Shown in pieces: positions 8,801 to 16,476 of a stretch of 64,000 bases of DNA. The notes beneath the pieces are model-generated. The model did not search any database. It was given only the letters and a program-made list of their open reading frames with translations, and had not been told where the DNA came from. This DNA comes from Rummeliibacillus sp044763875 (lineage in GTDB: Bacteria > Bacillota > Bacilli > Bacillales_A > Planococcaceae), in assembly GCF_044763875.1 (NCBI RefSeq), contig NZ_JBIWGZ010000008.1:62001-126000 (forward strand), given 5' to 3'. The translations under genes were made by a program, and so were the position numbers. Positions within the stretch are counted from its first letter, which is position 1. Each line of letters opens with the position of its first letter.

Positions 8801-9259
8801 GTAATTACACATAGTTATGTCGATTCAATGGCTGGTATTACTTTATGGCCATATCAGCTAAAAATTAATGCTGTAAATAAACTAGATGAAGATGCAAAAT
8901 CGAAGGTAACGAAAAACAAACCATCTAAGCCTCTTAAGTTAAAGAAAAACAGCAGTAAATCCTATTCTGCAACTGGTTTCTTCAACTCAGGATATGAAAA
9001 CGGCGATTCTGATTGGTACGTTTATGATTCTAAGAAAGCAAATCAAGTAACATTTACTCTTGATGCTGGTAAAGAAATAGATGGTGTAATCGAAGTCTAT
9101 CGCAACGGCAAAAAAGTAGCAAAATCTGATATTTATGAACAAGGCGACAAAGAAATCGTATCCTTGAAGATGAAAAAAGGAACATACTATGTAAAAGTTC
9201 GTGATTCCAAAGGACGCGCTTCAATCGATCCGTACAAACTATCATTAAAAATTAAGTAA
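5816..9259 (+). CDS. Large secreted subtilisin-like serine protease (S8) with PPC-type C-terminal domains
   Basis: Extracellular protease of 1147 aa. Residues 1-30 are a Sec signal peptide (KKFAAAGLSCALALTP...ANAK), about 54-120 an inhibitor-I9-like propeptide, and about 140-400 the S8 catalytic domain with Asp162 (VIDTGID), His194 (DTHGTHVAG), oxyanion Asn286 (AAAGNEAS) and Ser352 (SGTSMASP). The remaining ~750 residues carry several beta-sandwich modules recognisable as pre-peptidase C-terminal (PPC) repeats, for example GDKYEENDKPEQAKTF, SDQDWFKLTP and the final SDWYVYDSKK...GTYYVKVRD. Start is GTG with AAGGGGGA ahead. It is monocistronic. A second giant subtilase lies at 30995-33970, but its C-terminus is built from different modules. 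Confidence 0.92.
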   Translation: MNSFTKKFAAAGLSCALALTPITSFTANAKTGSATTMLQKLGKTDQTETGKKTANYSDDTIIIKYSSPLTASDHRKAGGTVLKDIKDLNYLAVKVTNKKNLQQTLQNYAKNKKVVSVSLSPKYKLSGTVDPKVSEQYMHSLLKTADAQKLAGKNQVKVAVIDTGIDRNHPELKGSVVKSTNIINPMNTTTPDTHGTHVAGIIAGKKDNGIGGYGLDPAAKILSLDVFDGGFWTFDYTIANAILEAVDEGADVINMSLGGSVPSEVLQEAIDKAISKGVIVVAAAGNEASDMAVYPAKYEGVISVGSINKEKKLSDYSSYGPSTDVVAPGEDVYSSFYDLQKGSTFTKLSGTSMASPVVAGTVALLLSKHPNLKPAEVEYILEKTATDLGEKGFDNRYGSGLINPVAALKFDVKKIPSLVTAKWGEKEILNNAEKVVAPAEIKHNFTKPSEQKWVQLSVEKGQYIQTSLSGASQYDYKMMIQFYGDNEQQKIEVNDVTEGKTEGKLIQAPFSGTVAIGIKDVNGSYDDSNAKQSHATLKVEKLDQLPEDESTLESPINIENWPYKKDSLFMTGEKSDEDYFHFTSKEAQLMKFSVTGIPGVDLSLSVYEKEQLFPTDENGKEIPLGENTDEVYPQFSSNTGGTSAGETLMFQTEPNKEYYLKVTNTSSFSDFNILQLLFGNFGSSGVKEPATSAIPYSVNLEGKAIPEDEDSLDESTLYSEEGITIFGGNFMSTFFGMGPSDSSKQIELLESGARSYQLGGSAMGYLQNTSDQDWFKLTPTSDGIYQFNLPTPSKNIPNVSLYEVVTEEGEDGKTYQNLSTVATNEDWNSWDDPITDHFVASLKANKKYYLSVSPNYNVFQIPYDGYQITSKLLVNNPGDKYEENDKPEQAKTFPTTGLTANFATANDIDSYYFTAPKDSIYGVKFSRTELTSSLKAKYPKELLAPFLGMIQISEDVNKNHKLDEQDIDRSSYILNITEDGTNTGSFEAKKGKSYFVITHSYVDSMAGITLWPYQLKINAVNKLDEDAKSKVTKNKPSKPLKLKKNSSKSYSATGFFNSGYENGDSDWYVYDSKKANQVTFTLDAGKEIDGVIEVYRNGKKVAKSDIYEQGDKEIVSLKMKKGTYYVKVRDSKGRASIDPYKLSLKIK

Positions 9260-9267
9260 TAAAAATA

Positions 9268-9318
9268 GATGACCTTAAAAGACGCTAAAGAGTGGCTTTA
9301 TAAGGTCATCTTTTTTAT
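9268..9318 (+). terminator. Terminator of the subtilase gene
   Basis: GATGACCTTA / TAAGGTCATC outer stem enclosing a second small pairing, followed by TTTTTTATTT. Confidence 0.75.
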
Positions 9319-9391
9319 TTTAATAGATTTACTAGCCCTACCCATTCTCCCCTTAAGAATAAAATATTAAGAAGCTTTGGAGATAATAACA

Positions 9392-9535
9392 TTGATTCAT
9401 ACAGTTAAATCAGAAGAAACACTTTACCAAATTGCAAATTACTTCCGAACGCAAAATTCCGTTAACAAATGCCAACTCATCAATTTATTCAAATATCCTT
9501 TTCATAGGACAGCTTTCATCATCATACATCCATAA
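9392..9535 (+). pseudogene. LysM domain fragment, frameshifted remnant
   Basis: From a TTG at 9392 the frame reads IHTVKSEETLYQIANYF, an unmistakable LysM start (compare 'HxVKSGDTLxxIAxxF'), but after about 27 residues it loses similarity and stops at 47 aa. A neighbouring frame continues with IYSNILFIGQL, which fits the second half of a LysM repeat ('INPNxLxxGQxL'). The gene therefore appears frameshifted and deleted, a scrap of a spore-cortex or cell-wall hydrolase such as the YaaH/SleL type. GGAG stands 8 bases before the TTG. Confidence 0.6.
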
Positions 9536-9743
9536 TTTAATTTTACTTAGAATCGTCTTAAAGACAGTCCTTCTTACAGCTTAGGCTTTTAAATAACTAG
9601 TTGTTTTTTCTAGACAACAAAACAATCTCCTTAAAAGTCCATTTACAATTCGTCAAGTATAGGAAGAAGAACTACTAGCTATACTAAGGAAAAATACAAT
9701 TTTTCTGCTGGAAATCGGAATTGAAGAGTAGGAGGAAATACTT

Positions 9744-11417
9744 TTGACTAAAAATGAGAATTTGTTATCCATATACGCCTTAGGTGGTATAAACGAAATT
9801 GGCAAAAATATGTATGCAATTCAATATGCAGACGATATTGTCATTGTTGACTGTGGTGGGAAATTTCCTGATGAAAGTTTATTAGGAATTGATTTAATTA
9901 TTCCCGATATTACTTATTTGCTAGAAAATAAGGATAAGGTTCGTGCTTTAATTGTTACACATGGACATGAGGATCATATTGGCGGAATCCCCTACTTCTT
10001 AAAAAAATTAAATGTGCCTATTTATGCAACTCGATTTACTCTTGGATTAATTGAAATAAAACTAAAAGAACATAAAATCATTAGGGAAACGGAGTTGATG
10101 CAAATTGACTCTAATTCAGATTTAGATTTTGGTAATATTACCGTAACCTTTTTCAAAACAAGTCATAGTATTCCTGATTGCCTTGGTATTGTCTTTCATA
10201 CACCTGAAGGAGTTGTCGTTCATACGGGTGACTTCAAATTCGATTTAACTCCTGTGAATGATCAATGTTCCGACATCCATAAAATGGCGGAAATAGGCAC
10301 AAAAGGAGTCGTGGCCCTTATATCTGAAAGTACAAATGCTGAACGTCCTGGATCAACACCATCAGAGAGATTAGTTGGAAAACATATAGATGAGGCTTTT
10401 TTGGGTGCTAAAAGAAAAATTATTATTTCTACATTTGCTTCTAACGTCAATCGTGTTCAACAAATAGTTGATGCAACAAAAATGACAAATCGTAAGCTAG
10501 CTTTACTTGGACGTAGTATGGTAAATGTTGTATCAGTAGCAATTGAACGTGGCTATTTAAATGTTCCTCCTGGAATGCTTATCGATGCACGAAAAGTCAT
10601 GCAGCTTCCACCAGAAGATGTCGTGGTCCTATGTACAGGAAGCCAAGGTGAACCACTAGCCGCACTCTCTCGTATGTCAAATTCAGACAATCGAGACGTA
10701 CAAATTTTACCTGATGACACAGTGATACTATCTGCCTCCCCTATTCCTGGCAATGAAAAAGATGTATCACGTATCGTGAATAACCTATTTCAGCTTGGTG
10801 CCAAAGTTATTTATGGTTCCTCAAGCATAACAGGAATGCATGTTTCTGGTCATGGCTATCAAGAGGATTTAAAACTTATGCTGTCATTGATGAAGCCAAA
10901 ATATTTTATCCCTATTCATGGCGAATACAGAATGCTATATATTCATCGTGAATTAGCTGAATCTGTAGGGGTAAAAAGAGAAAACACATTTATTATCAAA
11001 AATGGTGATGTTGTTGATATTGAAAATGGTGAGGCTCGCCAAACTCGTAAAATCCCTGCTGGTGATACGTATGTGGATAGTGTTGATATTGGTGAAGTTG
11101 GAGAAATCGTTTTACGTGACCGTAAACAGCTTTCCGAAGATGGGATGCTCGTTATTGTTTTAACCATTAGTAAAACGGATGGCTCTATTATTTCTGACCC
11201 TGATACGATTTCACGTGGGTTTGTCTACGCAAAGGACTTCGAAAATCTCTTAAGAAATGTTAATCGTTTAGTGGTAGCGACGGTTGAGGATATACAGACA
11301 GAGGAAGCAAAACAATGGAATGTAGTAAAAAGAAAAGTAAAAAAAGCAGTTGGTCAATATTTGTTCACTCAAACGAGAAGAAAACCAATGATCTTACCAA
11401 TTATCATTGAAATTTGA
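9744..11417 (+). CDS. Ribonuclease J family protein (metallo-beta-lactamase/beta-CASP)
   Basis: Full-length RNase J (557 aa; B. subtilis J1 and J2 are about 555), a 5'-3' exo- and endoribonuclease of mRNA decay. The metal-binding motif HGHEDHIGG contains His73, His75, Asp77 and His78. Further landmarks are HTGDFKFDLTP, SESTNAERPGSTPSE, the beta-CASP segment and PIHGEYRML near the C-terminal domain. Start is TTG with AGGAGG 7 bases ahead. It stands alone and does not sit next to a ykzG/rpoY-like gene as rnjA does in B. subtilis, so it is probably a second copy. J1 versus J2 cannot be decided here. Immediately after its stop codon comes the head of repeat family A and then a truncated permease. 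Confidence 0.88.
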   Translation: MTKNENLLSIYALGGINEIGKNMYAIQYADDIVIVDCGGKFPDESLLGIDLIIPDITYLLENKDKVRALIVTHGHEDHIGGIPYFLKKLNVPIYATRFTLGLIEIKLKEHKIIRETELMQIDSNSDLDFGNITVTFFKTSHSIPDCLGIVFHTPEGVVVHTGDFKFDLTPVNDQCSDIHKMAEIGTKGVVALISESTNAERPGSTPSERLVGKHIDEAFLGAKRKIIISTFASNVNRVQQIVDATKMTNRKLALLGRSMVNVVSVAIERGYLNVPPGMLIDARKVMQLPPEDVVVLCTGSQGEPLAALSRMSNSDNRDVQILPDDTVILSASPIPGNEKDVSRIVNNLFQLGAKVIYGSSSITGMHVSGHGYQEDLKLMLSLMKPKYFIPIHGEYRMLYIHRELAESVGVKRENTFIIKNGDVVDIENGEARQTRKIPAGDTYVDSVDIGEVGEIVLRDRKQLSEDGMLVIVLTISKTDGSIISDPDTISRGFVYAKDFENLLRNVNRLVVATVEDIQTEEAKQWNVVKRKVKKAVGQYLFTQTRRKPMILPIIIEI

Positions 11418-11440
11418 TAAAGTGAAGCTTCAATCAGTGG
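11418..11440 (+). repeat. Repeat family A, 23-bp head fragment
   Basis: TAAAGTGAAGCTTCAATCAG matches the first bases of the family A copies at 18041 and 54013 and, like them, directly follows a stop codon. The rest of the element is missing and the sequence runs straight into a permease remnant. Confidence 0.6.
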
Positions 11441-11870
11441 TTTTTAATGCAGGGATCATCGCCATCACAAAAGTGCAAGTAAAAGAGACATCTTCAGTGC
11501 CGGGATTATCCTTGTAATTTTAGGCTTAATTCCTAAATTATCAGCAATCATTACATGTGTTCCTGTAACAGTAATCAACGGGATTTTCGCTATAGTTTGT
11601 GTTGCTATTGTCATGAACGGATTAAAAGTAATACAAAATGTGGTAATCAATGACCGCAATATGATGATCATTGGGCTACCTATCCTTTTAACAGTTGGAA
11701 CGATCGTCCTTCCTGCTGAAATTCTTAACAGCGTTCCACCATTTGTGAACTATATTTTATCTTCTGGCACAGCTGTTGGAGCTATTGCTGCAGTAATACT
11801 AAATCTAGTGATTCCGGAAGAACAGAATGCTAAAGTGCCAAAGGTGAAAGAATCTACATTCCACAATTAA
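11441..11870 (+). pseudogene. C-terminal remnant of an NCS2 uracil/xanthine permease
   Basis: The frame ending at 11870 encodes about 130 residues typical of the C-terminal third of nucleobase:cation symporter-2 permeases: AGIILVILGLIPKLSAIIT, PVTVINGIFAIVCVAIVMNGL, IGLPILLTVGTIVLP and a polar tail PEEQNAKVPK. Another frame upstream reads FNAGIIAITKVQV, the preceding conserved segment ('NxGVIAxTRV'), so a frameshift lies near 11478. About two thirds of the gene, including the start, is absent. The junction coincides with the truncated family A repeat, which suggests a deletion fused the RNase J 3' end to this tail. Confidence 0.75.
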
Positions 11871-11895
11871 TGAAAAATAAGCCTCTTCACTAAAT

Positions 11896-11936
11896 AAAAA
11901 AGGTTGATTCAAAAATTAATTTGAATCAACCTTTTA
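11896..11936. terminator. Bidirectional terminator
   Basis: AAAAGGTTGATTCAAA / TTTGAATCAACCTTTT, a 16-bp stem with T runs on both strands. It serves the convergent permease remnant and the dedA-like gene. Confidence 0.8.
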
Positions 11937-11983
11937 TTGTTTATAGTCATTTAAGCTAAGTTGCTCGCAAGCACAGTTATTCA

Positions 11984-12589
11984 TTATTCTATCTCTACGT
12001 TAGATTTCTTTTTCAAAAATAAATAAACGATTATCGTTACAATCAGAACTATTACTAAAAGTGGGTATACATGATATTTTGACAGATAAAATCCAATTTT
12101 ATGCCATTCTTCACCAAGAATTTTACCTAACGTGATAAATGTAATGCTCCATAAAAGTGCACCTGTATAGGCATAACCTACGAATTTTTTAAATGGGTAT
12201 TTATCTATAGCAGCTATATAGGCAGTAAGATGACGTACACCAGGGATAAAATAGCCAATCAATAATAAAACCGGTCCGATTTTATTGAATAAAGCGCCCG
12301 TTTTATCAATTTTATCTTCTGTGATGTGGAATTTAGGGCCAAATTTTTTCAATAAAGGTAATCCAAATTTATAGCCAACAAAATAACTAAGCGAAATTCC
12401 TCCAGCTGCCCCTATAAAGGCACTAGTCAATGATATTATGTACGATAGTTTGCCTTGGAACACATTATATCCCACATATGTTAAAAGAACTTCATCAGGT
12501 ATAGGAAGACCAATAATTCCCCCAATAAGCACGATGATGATGCCAAAGTACCCGTAATGTTCTATTAGATAATCTAAATGCTGCTCCAC
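11984..12589 (-). CDS. DedA family membrane protein
   Basis: A 201-aa polytopic membrane protein of the DedA/VTT (SNARE-associated) family, whose members move or scramble phospholipids and undecaprenyl phosphate. It shows the re-entrant motif GLPIPDEVLLTYVGY with the conserved acidic residue, and GYFIPGVRHLTAYIAA with the conserved arginine. The C-terminus ends in a hydrophobic helix and a basic tail. Start is GTG with GGTGGGA ahead. It resembles YngC/YkoX-type DedA proteins of Bacillus. It is monocistronic and convergent with the permease remnant. Confidence 0.85.
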   Translation of the reverse strand: MEQHLDYLIEHYGYFGIIIVLIGGIIGLPIPDEVLLTYVGYNVFQGKLSYIISLTSAFIGAAGGISLSYFVGYKFGLPLLKKFGPKFHITEDKIDKTGALFNKIGPVLLLIGYFIPGVRHLTAYIAAIDKYPFKKFVGYAYTGALLWSITFITLGKILGEEWHKIGFYLSKYHVYPLLVIVLIVTIIVYLFLKKKSNVEIE

Positions 12590-12739
12590 TTAACATCCCA
12601 CCTACGAAACAATATTCTTACTTTCCAATCAAACGATTGAATTTTCAGCACTCTTTATATAATTTAGATTGTCGAATACATAATGTAAAGTAAATGTAAT
12701 TATTTCGATTGATTAATGTGTATCCATTTTTGTAAAATG

Positions 12740-12900
12740 AAGGAGGTTGTCTAAAAAGTCCATGTTTTAATATATGGATAGGATAGAATAAAATTATAAA
12801 TTCTCATGGTGACAAAAAGAATCCGCTAGCTTTCCCGCAGGAGTGTCGCGAATTCTTTTTGATTCAAATATTTTATTCTTACCATTAATTTTAGTACATC
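12740..12900. repeat. Fold-back repeat, family C (short derivative)
   Basis: The region holds an inverted repeat AAAAAGAATCCGC / GCGAATTCTTTTT around a short core, CTTTCCCGCAGGAGTGTC. The core matches the ends of the family B and D cores (CTTTCC...GGGC and CAGGAGTC) with the middle missing. GGTTGTCTAAAAAGTCC marks the left side. It has no coding potential. It fills the 390-bp gap between the dedA-like and araC-like genes; I see nothing else there. Confidence 0.55.
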
Positions 12901-12980
12901 TTTAAAAGTTTTATACTATTAGGAAGCTCCCTTATGCTTATTTTTATAATGAATGAATTTGATTATTTATGGTTTGATTC

Positions 12981-13829
12981 TTACCTAATAGGAACCCAAA
13001 TTTCCGAGTAATAATTATCATTTGATGGATTTCCTTCTCCATATACTTCTAACTCGGGTGTTTCAGCTAATTCATACGGATGAGAAGGAAGCCATTCTTG
13101 AAATATCTTCTGCCACATAATCGGCATTGCATCTGGCATTGCTCCATGTACTTCGAAAATTGCCCATTTAGAAGCTGGCACTGTATAGGTTTCAAAATCC
13201 CCAGTATATTCCCCGTCGTGACTAGCGGCAATCCAATAATCCATAATATCTTTTGAGGTTACTTCGCAAATACCTATTAATCCTTGGACTGTTCCATCAA
13301 TTAACACTGCTAATTGACCGCTCGTACCATCTTGGTTTACATCTTGCCAAAATTGAGCTATCTTTGGAGACTGCTCCCCATTTACACATGAAAAAGTACG
13401 TTTTACGCCTACCACCTGAAAACTGTCCTTTTCGATAATCTTATAATTCATCGGTTCTGCCCCTTTCAACTGTACTTGTATCACAAGCTTATTATAGGAA
13501 TGAATTGTTCTCGACTTATCTCGAGCATCTGTAGGCTTCATACCATGTTGCTTTCGAAAAGCTTTAGCAAATGCTTCAGGTGTCTCGTAGCCATACTTGA
13601 AAGCTATATCAATTATTTTACAATCACTGCTAGCAATTTCTTGTGCAGCCAAAGTTAACCTTCTGCCTCTAATATATTCTCCCAAAGTCATCCCTGTTAA
13701 AAATGAAAATGCACGTTGAAAATGATAAGAAGATAAATTTGTAATCTTCGTCAATTGCTCTACCTGAAGATCTTGCATCAAATTCCCCTCGATATAGTCA
13801 ATTGCTTGCTGAATGGATTGTAGCCACAT
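12981..13829 (-). CDS. AraC family regulator with GyrI-like effector domain
   Basis: Transcription factor of 282 aa. Residues 1-105 are an AraC double helix-turn-helix (SIQQAIDYIEGNLMQDLQVEQL...SSYHFQRAFSFLTGMTLGEYIRGRRL...IAFKYGYETPEAFAKAFRKQHGMKPTDAR). Residues about 125-282 are a GyrI/BmrR-like ligand-binding domain (YKIIEKDSFQVVGVKRTF ... WAIFEVHGAMPDAMPIMWQKIFQEWLPSHPYELAETPELEVY). Members respond to drugs or other small hydrophobic ligands. No operon partner is evident, so its target is unknown. The ATG has AAGGAG ahead. Confidence 0.88.
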   Translation of the reverse strand: MWLQSIQQAIDYIEGNLMQDLQVEQLTKITNLSSYHFQRAFSFLTGMTLGEYIRGRRLTLAAQEIASSDCKIIDIAFKYGYETPEAFAKAFRKQHGMKPTDARDKSRTIHSYNKLVIQVQLKGAEPMNYKIIEKDSFQVVGVKRTFSCVNGEQSPKIAQFWQDVNQDGTSGQLAVLIDGTVQGLIGICEVTSKDIMDYWIAASHDGEYTGDFETYTVPASKWAIFEVHGAMPDAMPIMWQKIFQEWLPSHPYELAETPELEVYGEGNPSNDNYYSEIWVPIR

Positions 13830-13955
13830 AACGATTCACTCCTTACTAAAATCATAATAAATCTTTTTTAAATATGCTGGTCATTTTTTGCTAAGTTTGG
13901 ACAGTAATTGTGGCTCTGTTTAATGAAGTGCGACCACATAAAATCCCCTTCTAAA

Positions 13956-14144
13956 TTACTCTTTATAATCTTCTATACAATTTTGGCAAATACAATACTT
14001 TCCTTTGATCTCTTTGGGAACGAATTCAAGAATTTCTTTAGAGACTTTTACTTTCATACACCAACAGCTATTTTGTTGTTCAGTACCAGCGAGACAAAGG
14101 TTTTCTCCTCCACAAAGCAGGCAATGTTTTTCGTCTAGTTGCAA
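13956..14144 (-). CDS. Small cysteine-rich CWC-type protein
   Basis: A 62-aa protein with the Cys_rich_CWC pattern: CLLCGGENLC, then CWC, then CICQNC near the C-terminus, giving seven or more cysteines likely to bind zinc. Function is unknown; homologues are small stand-alone bacterial proteins. Two TTG starts are possible, at 14162 and 14144; the second has GAGGCGG 7 bases ahead and is preferred. Confidence 0.65.
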   Translation of the reverse strand: MQLDEKHCLLCGGENLCLAGTEQQNSCWCMKVKVSKEILEFVPKEIKGKYCICQNCIEDYKE

Positions 14145-14299
14145 ACTTCTTCCGCCTCTCAATATGTATTAATTCTTCAAACTATACTTAAATTCTATCA
14201 AAATTTATTATTTCCTTTATTTTCATATTTATTAAACATAATGGTAAGAACAGTACAAAACCTAAATAACATATAAATTATTTATAAAAATTGCAAAAA

Positions 14300-14331
14300 T
14301 AAAAAAGCCTATTTCTGAAAGAAACAGGTCT
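14300..14331 (-). terminator. Terminator of the AHSA1-like gene
   Basis: On the minus strand GACCTGTTTCT-TTC-AGAAATAGGC, a slightly imperfect stem, is followed by TTTTTTATTTT. Confidence 0.65.
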
Positions 14332-14340
14332 ATCGAAAAG

Positions 14341-14778
14341 TTAGTCTTTCACTAATGCACTTCTTAATTGGGTAATACCAAACTCTAAATAAGCCTTTAA
14401 ACAAGTTAGCATAAAAACCCAACCTTCCTTATTATCTAAGATCTCGATTACAAAATCATTTTCATTTATTTTAAAGCCTTCTTCTTTTACTTCTATAAGG
14501 GTATTCATATGGTCTGGCTCATAAAAAGTAATTGTAACAGTACGTTCTTCCCCATTAGCTCCCCATTGGAAAATAATCTTTTTATTTACTTCAATTTGCA
14601 AGATATTAATATCAAGTCGAGCATTATATTCATCATATCTTACCGTAATTTTCTTACCTTGTTCCCATCTTTCAGAGCTCGATGAGAACCAAAATCCCCC
14701 TATTTTTGATGGGTTTACAAATGCTTCAAAAACTTCATTAGCTGGTTTTAATATTTTCATTTTCGTAAGGTTATTCAT
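14341..14778 (-). CDS. SRPBCC/AHSA1-like protein
   Basis: A 145-aa START-like (SRPBCC, Aha1-homologue) protein with a helix-grip fold enclosing a hydrophobic cavity. Typical segments are LKPANEVFEAFVNPSKIGGFWFSSSSERWEQGKKITVRY, FQWGANGEERTVTITFYE and a final GWVFMLTCLKAYLEFG helix. Members often bind ligands or confer resistance; no specific function can be assigned. The ATG has GGGGAG ahead. Confidence 0.75.
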   Translation of the reverse strand: MNNLTKMKILKPANEVFEAFVNPSKIGGFWFSSSSERWEQGKKITVRYDEYNARLDINILQIEVNKKIIFQWGANGEERTVTITFYEPDHMNTLIEVKEEGFKINENDFVIEILDNKEGWVFMLTCLKAYLEFGITQLRSALVKD

Positions 14779-14942
14779 TCTCTAAACTCCCCACTTTCAA
14801 TAATGTAAATAATTTTACATTAGAAATGATTTTATAGGCAAATGGATAATATAATAATTCTCTCTTTTCATAGGATCGCTCGATAAATTGGAAAAACATG
14901 ATAAAATAGATATAAATTAGTTAAATTGGAGGCGATTAAATT

Positions 14943-15341
14943 ATGCAGTTGCAAAAAATTATAGCGGGGCAAGAGAGACAACCTAACTGTGATTTAACAT
15001 TAGGATTAGAACTTAAAGAGGCAAAAGACGGTAAATCATTATGTATATGGAAAGCTGATGAACAATTACTTAATGGAAACCAAGTTATTATGGGTGGCTT
15101 TATAACCTCTGCAGCAGATATTGCAATGGCATATGCCATCTTATCCTTATTAAAAGATACACAATCGTTCTCGTCTATTTCAATTAATTCAACATTCCAT
15201 CGTCCTGCTTTTGTAGGGGAAATTACTGTGACAGCAAAAATAAAAAAATTCGGGCGTAAAGTAGCATATGCAGATGCTACTCTTTCTCAAAATAATAAGG
15301 TTATTGCAGATGTTACTTCTTCGATTATGATTCATGATTAA
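14943..15341 (+). CDS. Hotdog-fold thioesterase, PaaI/4HBT family
   Basis: A 132-aa acyl-CoA thioesterase-like protein. The segment NGNQVIMGGFITSAADIAMAYA corresponds to the catalytic helix of PaaI-type hotdog enzymes, although the usual HGG is VIMGG here, so activity is uncertain. Later strands SSISINSTFHRPAFVGEITVTAKIKKFGRKVAYADATL fit the fold. It lies next to paaX and the phenylacetate region, so it may hydrolyse stalled CoA intermediates; that is inference. GGAGG is 10 bases before the ATG. Confidence 0.7.
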   Translation: MQLQKIIAGQERQPNCDLTLGLELKEAKDGKSLCIWKADEQLLNGNQVIMGGFITSAADIAMAYAILSLLKDTQSFSSISINSTFHRPAFVGEITVTAKIKKFGRKVAYADATLSQNNKVIADVTSSIMIHD

Positions 15342-15358
15342 ATCCATATGCCCTACAG

Positions 15359-15389
15359 GAGTGATCGTATCACGAAAAACGATCACTTC
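15359..15389. terminator. Hairpin between the convergent thioesterase and paaX genes
   Basis: GGAGTGATCGT / ACGATCACTTC stem with a 10-base loop. T tracts are short, so it may be a weak terminator. Confidence 0.45.
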
Positions 15390-15407
15390 TATATTGTGAA
15401 AAATCTA

Positions 15408-16301
15408 TTATTCTTCATCATTAGCTATAGCATACGGATGGTATCCTGCATCATAAGCTTTGTCTTTTTTATGCATATCATTGTCTTTTTCAAATATACT
15501 TTCAAAAAATCTACTAGCAGGTCCCGCAAGTATTTTATAGTATTGGCTAAATAACAGTGCGGCATGGTTCCCACTCCACATTTGAGGTAATAATTCATTT
15601 GGAAGCCCTGGATCGATAAATAAAAATTTTCGATACTCATGAACAAGTTTCGTTCTTTCAACGAAGCATTCTGCATCAGACATCCTCCTGTGTGAAATAA
15701 CACTCTGATGAATTACATATTGCTTACTATATAAATCTATAAATTCCTCATAGCGTTGTTCTATGCTATCCAAGTCCCAGCTTTTTGCAATCAATTCTTG
15801 ATTATCTGTTGGTCCAACATGGTCTGCCAGAAATAACTCTACGTGATTTTCAATATTATATTTTTGGATCAGGGTTTTTACTTCGTCCTCCATCTTGTTT
15901 GGTGAAATCCAGCAACCGTTTGTAAATGAACCAAAACCACTCCACTGCAATTCTCTACGTAGCTCATCTCGAATATGTCTTTCTTCTTCAGGAATCGTAT
16001 ATAGGAAAATTCTCCACTTTCCATCCCATTTACATGGCTTTAGTTTGAAAATCCGATTCCCTGCTTCGTTAATTCTTTGTTCTCCTTGGTTTGTTAAGTA
16101 ATAATAGCTTTTGTTCCCCTCCTTTTCTGACTGCAACCAGCCTTGCTTCACCATTCGAGAAACAGCTACTCTCACACTCTGTTCATTATGACCAAATTCT
16201 TTTAATAATTGTATCAGGCTACCAATCCATATTTTTGAGCCATAATGGCAAATATAATCCCCATATAAAGTAAATATCATTGATTGTGTATTAGCAGTCA
16301 T
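15408..16301 (-). CDS. paaX: PaaX family repressor of phenylacetate degradation
   Basis: Transcriptional repressor of 297 aa (E. coli PaaX is about 316) that releases DNA on binding phenylacetyl-CoA. The N-terminal winged helix reads MIFTLYGDYICHYGSKIWIGSLIQLLKEFGHNEQSVRVAVSRMVKQGWL. The middle part has YYLTNQGEQRINEAGNRIF and WRIFLYTIPEEERHIRDELRRELQWSGFGSFTNGCWISP. The C-terminal PaaX domain includes ERTKLVHEYRKFLFIDPGLPNELLP. AAGGAG precedes the ATG. The large paa operon starts 14 kb away, and paaX has its own promoter region. The C-terminal tail GYHPYAIANDEE is slightly shorter than in some homologues. Confidence 0.9.
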   Translation of the reverse strand: MTANTQSMIFTLYGDYICHYGSKIWIGSLIQLLKEFGHNEQSVRVAVSRMVKQGWLQSEKEGNKSYYYLTNQGEQRINEAGNRIFKLKPCKWDGKWRIFLYTIPEEERHIRDELRRELQWSGFGSFTNGCWISPNKMEDEVKTLIQKYNIENHVELFLADHVGPTDNQELIAKSWDLDSIEQRYEEFIDLYSKQYVIHQSVISHRRMSDAECFVERTKLVHEYRKFLFIDPGLPNELLPQMWSGNHAALLFSQYYKILAGPASRFFESIFEKDNDMHKKDKAYDAGYHPYAIANDEE

Positions 16302-16389
16302 AAACGATCACTCCTTCAACCTTAACTGCGAAATTATACAAAATTATGTAATCTTTATGACTTCTCATAATATGATACAGTATCGCTAA

Positions 16390-16419
16390 AAGATTAGACT
16401 TATTGAAAAGTCTAATCTT
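16390..16419 (-). terminator. Terminator downstream of the nitronate-monooxygenase-like gene
   Basis: A 12-bp stem AAGATTAGACTT / AAGTCTAATCTT with a 6-base loop, in the gap between the flavoprotein gene and paaX. Confidence 0.55.
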
Positions 16420-16476
16420 GAAAGTAGTTTAGTCTTTTAAATAATGCCATATTTTATCCTCTTTATCTATAATGCA

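Noticed and set aside
13850..13955. Possible small gene between the AraC-like and CWC genes
   Set aside because: The plus-strand ORF starting at 13908 is antisense to the CWC gene and has no ribosome binding site.
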